Assembly: GCA_015231595.1 (NCBI GenBank) | Contig: JADGBH010000051.1 | Span: 1 to 32,703, forward strand | Source: Desulfobacterales bacterium | GTDB lineage: Bacteria > Desulfobacterota > Desulfobacteria > Desulfobacterales > JADGBH01 | Direction of reading: 5' to 3' | Length of the DNA stretch: 32,703 nucleotides | Part shown: in pieces, positions 15,929-23,373 of the stretch | How positions within the stretch are numbered: the first letter of the stretch is position 1 | Layout: each line of letters opens with the position of its first letter | Translations under genes and position numbers: made by a program | Notes under the pieces: model-generated | What the model was told of the DNA's origin: nothing | What the model saw: only the letters and a program-made list of their open reading frames with translations | Database searches by the model: none

Positions 15929-17251
15929 CTATCTTGGCGCGCCATTATCAACCCATGCAATTATTAAGTGACTGTCTGGTCCTGCAAAACGATGCATAGG
16001 TCCACCTAACTGCACGAGTTTTTTTAACAAACCATTATCAGCATACATTTTCACATTCTTGTAAGTTGTTAAATTACGGAATTGCCCAGAATGGCAACTT
16101 AAACAGTCTCTATTTAAAACATTTTTTATAGTGTTAGTGTAGGTAATTTGATCAAGAGGTATATTTGATTGTATTCCTACTGGACATCTTTGTCCGCCGA
16201 AACCTCCCATGAAATTAACCTGATTTGCTGTCTGAGGTTTTTCAGGAGCTCCATTGTTTACCCAATCTACAATAGTTTTAGCATCATTTCCTGCAAAACG
16301 ATACATAGGACCTTGAACCATGTTACTCAAAAGCCCGCTATCAGAATAAGTTTTTAAATTATCATAATCCATTAAATTTCTTGTAGCTCCTGAATGACAT
16401 CTGGCGCACTTAGCCATTATAATATTTTTTATAGTAGGCTCATAATATACCTGATTTTTTACAGCCGCCAAATAAATAGGATGCGCATTTTGTAAAGATG
16501 GATGCGTCTTTATAGGAAGTAATTTTCCAGTTAAATAGGAAGTTAAAACATCTTGCCCAGAGCCGATAACTCCGGGATAAATATTAAATCTCATATTATT
16601 TAAAGTATTCTGCTCAAATGCTCCAGCTATAACATTTCTTACACCTAAATTAGCCATATATTGCTCTATTTGTGTTCCTTGTCCCGCGCCATAATTTATA
16701 TTTGGATTAGAGGTAAGAATATAACTGCCATTAGTAGGATCAAAAATTATAAAATAAGGACTTGATTCAAACTGTGACGAAACAGGATAAGAAACTCCTG
16801 GTCCCTGAGAAGCTAAAGCCACTTTACCATAATTTATCGTTGCGGCAGGGAGAGCATTTGCATTCTTTTGTTGTTGTAAAGCTTTTGTAACAGCCTGCTG
16901 AGTTTTTGGAACTCCGAGTTGCTCGGCTAAAGTCTCTATTTGATTTTGAGTCATTGTTGCGGCAGGGAGAGCATTTGCATTCTTTTGTTGTTGTAAAGCT
17001 TTTGTAACAGCTTGCTGAGTTTTTGGAACTCCGAGTTGCTCGGCTAAAGTCTCTATTTGATTTTGAGTCATTGGCGTAGTAGCTACTGCTATACATTGAC
17101 CATTCGGCTGAGGACAAGTCACATTATAATTTTTTTGATTATCATTGTAATACACTAAATATGCAATAAAGATAATCAAAGAAATTATAAATCCAAGAAG
17201 TATTGTTTCAAAATGAGTAATAAAAAATTCATATTTAGTGTTTTGTTTCAT
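15929..17251 (-). CDS. membrane-anchored di-haem protein with NifX-like domain
   Basis: A 440-residue protein. An N-terminal membrane anchor (about residues 16-35) is followed by two identical 39-residue repeats (61-99 and 100-138, MTQNQIETLAEQLGVPK...). Residues about 140-248 resemble the NifX/NafY-type cofactor-binding fold (YGKVALASQGPG, SPYFIIFD, YMANLGVRNVIAG). Two homologous c-type haem modules follow, with CARCH (282-286) and CLSCH (383-387), each followed by a GPM(Y/H)RFAG stretch whose Met could be the second haem ligand. The N-terminus (NTKYEFFITHF) resembles that of the magnetochrome-PDZ protein at 26.9 kb. It is probably an electron-transfer or metal-binding protein on the outer or luminal face of the membrane (inference). 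Confidence 0.75.
   Translation of the reverse strand: MKQNTKYEFFITHFETILLGFIISLIIFIAYLVYYNDNQKNYNVTCPQPNGQCIAVATTPMTQNQIETLAEQLGVPKTQQAVTKALQQQKNANALPAATMTQNQIETLAEQLGVPKTQQAVTKALQQQKNANALPAATINYGKVALASQGPGVSYPVSSQFESSPYFIIFDPTNGSYILTSNPNINYGAGQGTQIEQYMANLGVRNVIAGAFEQNTLNNMRFNIYPGVIGSGQDVLTSYLTGKLLPIKTHPSLQNAHPIYLAAVKNQVYYEPTIKNIIMAKCARCHSGATRNLMDYDNLKTYSDSGLLSNMVQGPMYRFAGNDAKTIVDWVNNGAPEKPQTANQVNFMGGFGGQRCPVGIQSNIPLDQITYTNTIKNVLNRDCLSCHSGQFRNLTTYKNVKMYADNGLLKKLVQLGGPMHRFAGPDSHLIIAWVDNGAPR
16838..17071 (-). repeat. 117-base tandem duplication in the di-haem gene
   Basis: Two adjacent 117-base copies (16955-17071 and 16838-16954) differ at a single base noticed by eye. They code identical 39-residue Gln-rich helical segments. 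The near-identity points to a recent duplication or ongoing homogenisation. Confidence 0.9.
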
Positions 17252-17283
17252 AATCCTTTTAACCTAACATGAGTAGATATTAA

Positions 17284-17297
17284 AATGACATATCATT
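17284..17297. promoter_or_regulatory. palindrome AATGACATATCATT, possible operator
   Basis: An inverted repeat AATGA/TCATT with a 4-base centre, 33 bases upstream of the di-haem gene ATG at 17251. The same sequence occurs inverted at 31675-31688 upstream of mamI. Both copies are embedded in a longer shared string (AAAATGACATATCATT, one mismatch, CTATTTT). It is roughly Fur-like in composition but with the wrong centre spacing, so the regulator is unknown. Confidence 0.4.
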
Positions 17298-17418
17298 TCT
17301 ATTTTTTAATAGAATAATTTGAATTAGCCTGTAATTTTGGCCTTAATCAGCTGAATAATATGTCAGTTAATAATTTAAAAAGCGTTTATTCCGTTTATTC
17401 TTTCTCAAAATTCAAGTG

Positions 17419-17772
17419 TTAAAAAACAGGTAAATGAATTTTTTTCTTTAGCACCTCTTTTTTTTTCGCTTTCTTAGTTTTTCTAAAAACATTAATTCCA
17501 GCTCCAGTTGCAGTTCCTCCAACTTCTACGCTCACTTTAGTAGCCATTACATGGCCAAACATAGCCTTCATAACTGAAGCTGGAACAGCCGCTACACCAA
17601 CAAAAGCGGCCATAAAACCAATTCCAGCACCTACAAGAGCGGACTTACTTATTTCTTTCATAGAATAAGGACATTCGATTTCTTTTCCCTCTAAATTCCT
17701 TCTATGAAACTTACATAAAGCGGAACTGTAGCCCTTAATTTCACATTTTTCGCATTGAATGTTTTTTTTCAT
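17419..17772 (-). CDS. small membrane protein with N-terminal Cys cluster
   Basis: A 117-residue protein. Four Cys in the first 34 residues (C7, C10, C20, C34), with CEKC and a CKFH, could bind a metal. A Gly/Ala-rich hydrophobic region lies at about residues 43-75, and the tail is very basic (RKTKKAKKKEVLKKK). It lies 15 bases after mamN. No family is recognised. The pattern of Cys cluster plus glycine-rich membrane segment recurs in this cluster's small proteins. Confidence 0.6.
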   Translation of the reverse strand: MKKNIQCEKCEIKGYSSALCKFHRRNLEGKEIECPYSMKEISKSALVGAGIGFMAAFVGVAAVPASVMKAMFGHVMATKVSVEVGGTATGAGINVFRKTKKAKKKEVLKKKIHLPVF

Positions 17773-17787
17773 ACGATCTTTCCTTGT

Positions 17788-19305
17788 TCAATAAGAAGAT
17801 AATATATAAAATCCTATAATATACATAGTTGATATGAATAAAAATATAAACGTTAATAAACGACATATCTTACTAAAATCTTTATTAAATAAAGCTCCGT
17901 TGTCTTCAATATTTTCAATATTAAGATTATATTTAGAATTAAATTTTTCGGTTAAAATGGTAGAAACTCTGAAGTTAGTATTTCCAGAGGTAGATATAGA
18001 ACCTGCTAAAATACCTAAAGATAATGCCCACCATATAATATTATGAGGGGTTATTAAATTAAAATTTAAAACAATAGGAACGATAAATAAAATTGAAACC
18101 CATGAATTCATTAAATATGTAAATAAAGCAGATAGCCACATTATCATTAAGGCTACAACTAAAGGCTTTCCGATAGATATAAACATTATAATACCTGAAA
18201 TATATTGAAAAAGCCCTGAAGCTTTAATACCTCCAACAATTATAAACAATCCTATAAAAAATAAAATATCATCAAAGTATATCTTGCTCACAATTTGTCT
18301 TTTATTAATCCCGCAAAACAAAAGAAGAGATAAAGCTCCACTTAAAACAACAGTCGCTGGGTTTAAGCCAATCTTTTTAGAAAGCATGAGTATTAATATA
18401 ATCAGGAATAATATAAGTATAGAAGCATTAATAGCCGTATGTTCTCTAAAGTTAATCTTAGGTTTAACAATTTTTATTGGTTTATCACTTTTAACCTGAT
18501 TGGCCAAATTCAACTTCATCCTCAACAACTTATTATCAGTTTCATTTATTTTAGGCATAGACTTAAGTACGTTTAAGTCAAAATAAAAAAGAAAAACCCC
18601 GAAAAGTATCATGCATATAGGCATCATAAAAACAATAAACTCATTAAACCCTAACCCTGCCTGAGTTGATATCAACATATTCGGAAAGTCTCCAATCATG
18701 GTAGAAGAAGCTCCGATATTTGAAGAAATAATTTCGGCAATAATAAAAGGTCTCGGATCAAAACCCATAAGCACTGACATACTAAGAGTAATAGGCACAA
18801 TTGCTATGATTACAGCCAAATTATTAAAAACTAAAGAAAAAATGTAGCTGATAAAACAAAATAAAACAAATACTCTAAGATGACTATCTTTAGAAAATTC
18901 GTAAATTTTATAAACTATGTTGTCAAAAAAACCGGTTTGTTCTAAAACAGCGGATATAATTCCCATTCCAAGTAAAAGAGAGACTGCGTCAAAGTTTATT
19001 GAAAAAAAAGCGTTAATCATACTGTAAAATTTAAAAAAACTACCTATGAATATAAAAATAAAGGCGAAAGCAAATACAATATAAACCTTGTTTAAAATGT
19101 CTTTATAAATTAAAAAAAACATTATAGCGGTAAGCTTTAAAAAAATAAGTCCGCCTATAGTTTTTCTGGCGAATGATAAAGGACCTTCATATATAGTTGG
19201 CTCAAAATTTTTGCTCAATAATGACCAGATAATTAAAAAAATCCCTGAACACAGTAAAGAAATTATTTTACGATTATCTTGTTCAATTCTTTTAAGTCGG
19301 TTCAT
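17788..19305 (-). CDS. mamN: MamN, ArsB/NhaD-type antiporter homologue
   Basis: About 505 residues with roughly twelve hydrophobic helices and features of the ArsB/NhaD ion-transporter family. These include GMGIISAVLEQTGFFDN, a conserved NNLAVIIAIVPI motif and a second-half repeat LNPATVVLSGALSLLLF / TYLMNSWVSILFIVPIV. MamN is the magnetosome member and is proposed to export protons released during mineral formation (established family view). A longer start at 19344 exists, but ATG 19305 has a GAGGAAATTA site and gives a 14-base overlap with the mamM tail. The first 95 residues extend the usual MamN length. Confidence 0.82.
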   Translation of the reverse strand: MNRLKRIEQDNRKIISLLCSGIFLIIWSLLSKNFEPTIYEGPLSFARKTIGGLIFLKLTAIMFFLIYKDILNKVYIVFAFAFIFIFIGSFFKFYSMINAFFSINFDAVSLLLGMGIISAVLEQTGFFDNIVYKIYEFSKDSHLRVFVLFCFISYIFSLVFNNLAVIIAIVPITLSMSVLMGFDPRPFIIAEIISSNIGASSTMIGDFPNMLISTQAGLGFNEFIVFMMPICMILFGVFLFYFDLNVLKSMPKINETDNKLLRMKLNLANQVKSDKPIKIVKPKINFREHTAINASILILFLIILILMLSKKIGLNPATVVLSGALSLLLFCGINKRQIVSKIYFDDILFFIGLFIIVGGIKASGLFQYISGIIMFISIGKPLVVALMIMWLSALFTYLMNSWVSILFIVPIVLNFNLITPHNIIWWALSLGILAGSISTSGNTNFRVSTILTEKFNSKYNLNIENIEDNGALFNKDFSKICRLLTFIFLFISTMYIIGFYILSSY

Positions 19306-20188
19306 TAATTTCCTCGGTTTTTGAAGCAAAATTAACAAGAACACTTTCCAAATCTTTAATTTTACTAAGCAAAGTCTGTTTTACCATCAAGGCAATATTC
19401 TGACTGTCTTTAATTGTGAGATCAGGCAAAACAATTATATCAATCTCAGCCCATATCTTATTGCCGATCTGTCTTGTCTTTACACTTGATATACTATGTA
19501 ATTTATCTATATTTGACAAAACCTCCATAATTTCTGGGCCATAAACATCATTTGCTGAAACATCCATCAAAGCTTTTACAGAATCTATCATGGTTGTATA
19601 ACATATTTTAATAATAATGAAGACTATTAGAATAGCTGCTATCGGATCGAAATTATGGAATCCTAATTGAGAAAGAGTAACACCAACCAATACGGCTATT
19701 GATGAAAAACAATCAGCTCTATTCGCCAATGAACTTGCTATAATAGTCTGGCTTTTTAATTGAGTTCCAACGCATCTCATATAGCGAAACATCATTTCAT
19801 TAACAATAATAGACACCAAAGCCGCTAACAAAGCCGTAAGATGGGGCGGTGCATCAGGTGAAGAAGTAATTAAATGTTTTAAAGATAACAATATAAGAAC
19901 TATAGCGAATAATATAATAAGAAAAGTAATCAATCCAGCCGCTAAAAATTCAATTTTACCATAACCATAATGGAATTCTTTATTGCTTTGTTTCTTGCTT
20001 ATCTTCTGGCTCAATAGTATTGCAAAAGAAGTAGTAGTACAAGCAAAAGAATGGAGCGCATCCGCTATACAGCCTTTACTTCCACTGGTAAATCCTACAA
20101 TTAGCTTAAATACTGCAAGGATGAAATTTAACGTAAAATTAATTCGCCCAACGTTTTTCCCACAATTTTCACATTCTTGATATTTCAT
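19292..20188 (-). CDS. mamM: MamM, cation diffusion facilitator
   Basis: A 298-residue CDF transporter with about six membrane helices followed by a C-terminal regulatory domain (ISSVKTRQIGNKIWAEIDIIV). MamM and MamB carry iron into the magnetosome. The MamM assignment rests on pairing with a separate, clearer MamB at 27.7 kb and on its position beside mamL and mamN. Around the transport site, residue 46 is His, residue 50 is Cys (HSFAC where HxxxD is usual), 155 is Ala and 159 is Asp. In Magnetospirillum MamM these positions are Tyr46, Asp50, His155 and Asp159, so this site is altered. An N-terminal CxxC pair (C6, C9) is shared with MamB here. Confidence 0.82.
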   Translation of the reverse strand: MKYQECENCGKNVGRINFTLNFILAVFKLIVGFTSGSKGCIADALHSFACTTTSFAILLSQKISKKQSNKEFHYGYGKIEFLAAGLITFLIILFAIVLILLSLKHLITSSPDAPPHLTALLAALVSIIVNEMMFRYMRCVGTQLKSQTIIASSLANRADCFSSIAVLVGVTLSQLGFHNFDPIAAILIVFIIIKICYTTMIDSVKALMDVSANDVYGPEIMEVLSNIDKLHSISSVKTRQIGNKIWAEIDIIVLPDLTIKDSQNIALMVKQTLLSKIKDLESVLVNFASKTEEINEPT

Positions 20189-20197
20189 ATTTTCTCT

Positions 20198-20482
20198 TTA
20201 CATTTCTTCATCAAATTCACTGTTAAATTCGGCAACTTTTTTTATAGATTTGCTCTGACGTTTTTTCAAAAGTTGAAGATCGCGTTTTAATCTTTCTTCT
20301 TTTGCAATTCCAATAAAAAGGCGATTTAAATACCCGCCTATCCATGCTATTGCAATGATAAATATCAGGCGAACATTGATAGCTTTACCTGTAAAAATAT
20401 ACAATGGAACGTGATCGAAATTCTGAATAGCAAATAACATTACAACTATAGTTAAGATTATGGTTACTATTGTTTTAAACAT
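20198..20482 (-). CDS. mamL: MamL-like small membrane protein (LapA-type)
   Basis: A 94-residue protein with two hydrophobic helices (about 5-20 and 38-58) around a short VPLYIFTGKAINVRL loop, then a basic amphipathic tail (KEERLKRDLQLLKKRQSKSIKK). This layout fits MamL, which resembles LapA/DUF1049 proteins and is needed for magnetosome membrane formation. The basic tail may bind the membrane and bend it (known proposal for MamL). It lies 9 bases before mamM, as part of a mamL-mamM-mamN string. Small size limits certainty. Confidence 0.68.
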   Translation of the reverse strand: MFKTIVTIILTIVVMLFAIQNFDHVPLYIFTGKAINVRLIFIIAIAWIGGYLNRLFIGIAKEERLKRDLQLLKKRQSKSIKKVAEFNSEFDEEM

Positions 20483-20525
20483 TTGTCTTTTTACACCTTA
20501 GAAATGGAGTTATTGTTATATAAAA

Positions 20526-20816
20526 TTATTTTTTTTGTCTGTCTGGAAGAGTCTTCCAAACAAGGTTATCTTGAGGATAAATATTATTCCTGTTTGTAAA
20601 TCCTGCCGGATGATAAATTAATGGTTTTGTACCCATTCCAGGCTGCCATTCTTTAGCGCTAAATAGTTGATTAAACGCTGCAGCTACAACCGCCTGAGGG
20701 CTATCGGGTTTTTCCTTGCTGTGATTATATGTAACAACAAGAATCCCTAACACAAAAATGAATACAATAATTATTGATATCCATACTTTTTTATCATTTA
20801 ATTTTTTGTCTAACAT
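20526..20816 (-). CDS. small single-helix membrane-anchored protein
   Basis: A 96-residue protein with a basic N-terminus, one membrane helix (about residues 12-29, WISIIIVFIFVLGILVV) and an outside domain of about 65 residues (PGMGTKPLIYHPAGF, NIYPQDNLVW). A longer frame to 20915 exists, but the ATG at 20816 has AAGGAG seven bases upstream and overlaps the NapH-like gene by only 23 bases. There are no Cys residues or haem motif. Not recognised; its coupling to the NapH-like gene suggests an accessory subunit. Confidence 0.65.
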   Translation of the reverse strand: MLDKKLNDKKVWISIIIVFIFVLGILVVTYNHSKEKPDSPQAVVAAAFNQLFSAKEWQPGMGTKPLIYHPAGFTNRNNIYPQDNLVWKTLPDRQKK

Positions 20817-21639
20817 CGCCAAGCTCCTTGAAAGGTGAAACAAGACGCACATGGCCGCAGCGAGTGCATTCAAGACAACGTATACATTCAGAAGAATCAA
20901 TATCGATAGAAACATTTAAATCTACAGGGCATATATCTTGGCATAAGCTGCATCCATCGCATTTTTTCCCAATCTCAAGATGTATCAAACTAAATTTGTT
21001 AAATAGCGAAAGAATAGCACCCATAGGACAAGCTACCCTGCAAAAAGGTCTTTTACTCACAGCAAACCAAATCATAAAACCAATTAATATTAAAAGTGAT
21101 AAATAAAACAAAACCCCAGGTCCATCGCCTAAAATGAAATGTCCGGTTTGAGGATTTATTGGATTCCAAAGAGCCCAAGGTATTCCAGCCGTAAGCCTTC
21201 CAGCTGGACATAGCTTGGAAAACCAAACTTCGCCTGTATAATAAGGAATTAAAAGCACAAGAAATATTAAAACTAAATATTTTATATAATTTAAAAAATA
21301 TGGAATTTTATATTTAGGCGCCTTAATTTTATACATTAAGTCTTGAAAAAGTCCAAAAGGACATAACCACCCGCACGCCATTCTGCCTGTAGTAAAACCT
21401 ACTAATAAAATAATACTCATAAGATAAAAAGGGATTGCCTGTATTGTCATGAAATGCTGCAAGGTTCCTATTGGGCATGAAAAAACAGCCGAAGGACATG
21501 CGTAACAATTCAAGAAAGGAACACACATCCCTTTAAGCGGATTGGTATTCACAGTCTTAGTGTATAATGTTCCAATATAGCTATTAGATAAAATAGTACT
21601 TGAAACCTGAGTTAATCTTCTGAATTTTGAAAGTATCAT
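20794..21639 (-). CDS. NapH-like membrane iron-sulfur protein
   Basis: A 281-residue polyferredoxin-type membrane protein of the NapH/CcoG group. An N-terminal region with CYACP and FSCPIG precedes a helix, then CGWLCPFG (about 89-96), two or three more helices, CRVACPMG (200-207), and two C-terminal ferredoxin motifs: CDGCSLCQDICP (227-238) and the variant CIRCLECTRCG (252-262). NapH-type proteins pass quinol-derived electrons to periplasmic haem proteins. Here natural acceptors would be the magnetochrome or di-haem proteins of the same cluster (inference). A NapH-like protein is among the mad gene set of magnetotactic Desulfobacterota; I do not assign a number. Confidence 0.85.
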   Translation of the reverse strand: MILSKFRRLTQVSSTILSNSYIGTLYTKTVNTNPLKGMCVPFLNCYACPSAVFSCPIGTLQHFMTIQAIPFYLMSIILLVGFTTGRMACGWLCPFGLFQDLMYKIKAPKYKIPYFLNYIKYLVLIFLVLLIPYYTGEVWFSKLCPAGRLTAGIPWALWNPINPQTGHFILGDGPGVLFYLSLLILIGFMIWFAVSKRPFCRVACPMGAILSLFNKFSLIHLEIGKKCDGCSLCQDICPVDLNVSIDIDSSECIRCLECTRCGHVRLVSPFKELGDVRQKIK

Positions 21640-21643
21640 TTAT

Positions 21644-22078
21644 TTACCAGCCCCCCGGGCCTCCTGTTGTTGGAGGCACTCAGCCGGCTCCAGCAACTAA
21701 ATTTAAATTATTAAAACGGCCTACCTGACCGCCTCCTGCTGGAGGAACTCAGCCAGCTCCAGCAACTAAATTTAAATTATTAGATTGACCATTAAAGCAC
21801 ATTACTTGCCCACAAACAGGACATCTTGGAGTTCCATTAGGTCCATAATTTGGAAGCCCTACAGCTCCGTCTGTTGGACATAAAAATTGTCCAGCCGTAT
21901 TTGATTGCCCCATAGGAGCAACAGCCGCTGCTTGCATAATATCGGATATCTGCACACCTTGATTACCGCCAAAACCGAAAGTCAATATAAACAAAACTGT
22001 TACGGCCACCGCTGTAGATGTGGATAATCCAAGAAAATAACCAAATTTTTTCAAATCTATACCGAAGTATTCCTCCAT
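21644..22078 (-). CDS. small membrane Cys protein, frame continues through two TGA codons
   Basis: The strict frame (21749-22078) codes 109 residues: a membrane helix (13-36), then a Cys-rich part with C67 and CPVCGQVMC (86-94). The first stop is TGA (21749-21751). The same frame then continues 22 codons to a second TGA (21680-21682) and 11 more to TAA (21644-21646), only four bases before the next ATG. The extra reading has the same Gly/Pro-rich, Asn-Leu style as the end of the 109-residue part. NNLNLVAGAG-TGA-VPP occurs twice, in a 69-base tandem repeat. Both TGAs are followed at once by small hairpins (CCTCC/GGAGG). Ordinary termination at 21749 remains possible. Strong GAGGAGG ribosome site. 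Function unknown. Confidence 0.6.
21663..21800 (-). repeat. 69-base tandem duplication carrying the in-frame TGA
   Basis: Two adjacent copies share AATAATTTAAATTTAGTTGC, TGGAGC(T/C)GGC, TGA and (G)T(T/G)CCTCCA. Each TGA is followed by an inverted repeat: CCTCC-AGCA-GGAGG after the first, GCCTCC-AACAACA-GGAGGC after the second. The period of 69 bases keeps the reading frame. Confidence 0.8.
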
Positions 22079-22133
22079 TATTAATCCTCCTCATAAAATA
22101 AATAAAAGGTTAACCTAACCCTATACATGACAT

Positions 22134-22247
22134 TCAGAGAGTAGCACCATTTCGCCATGTTTCAACAAAATCACCAGATATTAAACCATAAACAAACAAA
22201 ATAATAACGAGTGTAAAAACCATGTATTTATATACGTCATTTATCAT
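22134..22247 (-). CDS. 37-residue single-helix membrane peptide
   Basis: An ATG at 22247 with GAGGGTGAA just upstream opens a 37-codon frame: MINDVYKYMVFTLVIILFVY followed by GLISGDFVETWRNGATL. It has one hydrophobic helix (about 8-24) and a polar tail. It is the first gene after the foldback element and lies 55 bases before the Cys protein in the same direction. The clean helix-plus-tail layout and the ribosome site support a real small gene. No family is recognised. Confidence 0.5.
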   Translation of the reverse strand: MINDVYKYMVFTLVIILFVYGLISGDFVETWRNGATL

Positions 22248-22279
22248 TTTCACCCTCACCCTAACCCTTTCCCGTCAAG

Positions 22280-22418
22280 CAGGGCTGTTAAGTTCTAAAG
22301 CATCTTATTTGTTGTAGCGTGTCATTCCGGAAAAAATTGAAAAATGAATATTTTTCAATTTTAATCCGGAATCCAGAATATCGTAAATCTGGCATCAACA
22401 AAGAACTTAACAGCCCTG
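22280..22418. mobile_element. foldback (MITE-like) element, copy 2, with 9-base target duplication
   Basis: 139 bases bounded by perfect 17-base terminal inverted repeats (CAGGGCTGTTAAGTTCT and AGAACTTAACAGCCCTG). The flanking 9-mers are identical (CCCGTCAAG at 22271-22279 and 22419-22427), a clear target-site duplication. The interior hairpin matches copy 1. It has split a CCCTAACCC...CCCGTCAAGGGAGAGG sequence, which itself looks like a dispersed repeat. Mobilised in trans by an unknown transposase. Confidence 0.85.
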
Positions 22419-22454
22419 CCCGTCAAGGGAGAGGTGGATATAGAAATCATTGAA

Positions 22455-23330
22455 TCATTGAATCATCGAATCCATAAAAAGCACAACATTATTTATGGGA
22501 ACAGCGAATCCTATGCCTGAAAACTGATTATTAGGCATAAAACAAGCCATATTTATACCGATTATCTCTCCTTTAATATTTACTAAAGGCCCACCATCAT
22601 TACCCTGATTTACAGTAGCATCAGTTTGAATCATATCAGGGTATCTAACTCCATCAATATTTAAATTACGGCTATGACTGCTTACAATTCCCATAGTAAC
22701 AGTTCGAGAAAATCCAAATGGACTTCCTATGGCAAATACAATATCTCCGACTTTTAATACATCTGAATTTCCAATAATTACAGTTGGAAATACTCCTTGA
22801 CTGCGAATTTTTAAAAGCGCTAAATCTGTATTAGGGTCTATACCAATAATATCAGCGAGAAATTCTCTTTTTCCACCTGAAAAAAGGGTTACACGTAAAA
22901 TTTTATCATTGCCAACGGTTTGAGAGCTTGTAATTACATATCCTTTGCTATCCACAATAATACCAGAACCCTTTAGCCCTGATTGAGATTGATACGGGTT
23001 AAGATATGAAAGCCCATTATTGACTGACTGATTTATAGGTAATTGCTGATTTTCTATAACCCTTGATACTCCAACAACTGAAGGCCTAACCATTGCTATT
23101 ACCTGATTTATTCCTTCTTGAACTACAAGAGCTGTCTGAGGAAATGCTTGAATATCTTGCTGCAATGTAACAGGATTATCTGGTATATTTATAAAATTAT
23201 TAACTTTCTTTAATGGAGCTGAGGACTTGATAAAACTGGCATTGCTCCAAATAGCGCCAAGAATAAAAATCATCATCACCAAAGACGGCCAAAAAAAACT
23301 ATTTACCTTAAAATCTTTATTTTTTTTCAT
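22455..23330 (-). CDS. MamE-type N-terminal protease domain, catalytically degenerate
   Basis: A 291-residue membrane-anchored (helix about 13-28) HtrA/trypsin-like domain. The family landmarks are GSGIIVDSKGYVIT, DLALLKI, IGSPFGFSRTVTMGIVS and NQGNDGGPLVN. The catalytic His is replaced (TSSQTV, Gln137, where its paralogue has TNFHVV) and the catalytic Ser is Asp245 (GNDGGP for GNSGGP). Only Asp169 of the triad remains, so proteolysis is not expected. No PDZ or CxxCH is present. In Desulfobacterota clusters a MamE N-terminal-only protein has been described. Like Magnetospirillum MamO, which also lost protease activity, it may act structurally or bind metal (inference). It lies 43 bases downstream of mamEO. 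Confidence 0.82.
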   Translation of the reverse strand: MKKNKDFKVNSFFWPSLVMMIFILGAIWSNASFIKSSAPLKKVNNFINIPDNPVTLQQDIQAFPQTALVVQEGINQVIAMVRPSVVGVSRVIENQQLPINQSVNNGLSYLNPYQSQSGLKGSGIIVDSKGYVITSSQTVGNDKILRVTLFSGGKREFLADIIGIDPNTDLALLKIRSQGVFPTVIIGNSDVLKVGDIVFAIGSPFGFSRTVTMGIVSSHSRNLNIDGVRYPDMIQTDATVNQGNDGGPLVNIKGEIIGINMACFMPNNQFSGIGFAVPINNVVLFMDSMIQ

Positions 23331-23373
23331 AAAAATTTATATTCTCCACCAGTCTATAAAAATTTTAACCGCC

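Noticed and set aside
16824..17117. Minus-strand 97-codon frame with repeated Ser/Asn-rich segments
   Set aside because: It is a shifted frame across the 117-base tandem duplication of the di-haem gene; the repeated look comes from that duplication.
20526..20915. Longer start (20915) for the small protein after the NapH-like gene
   Set aside because: It would overlap the NapH-like gene by 122 bases, while ATG 20816 has a good AAGGAG site at normal spacing.
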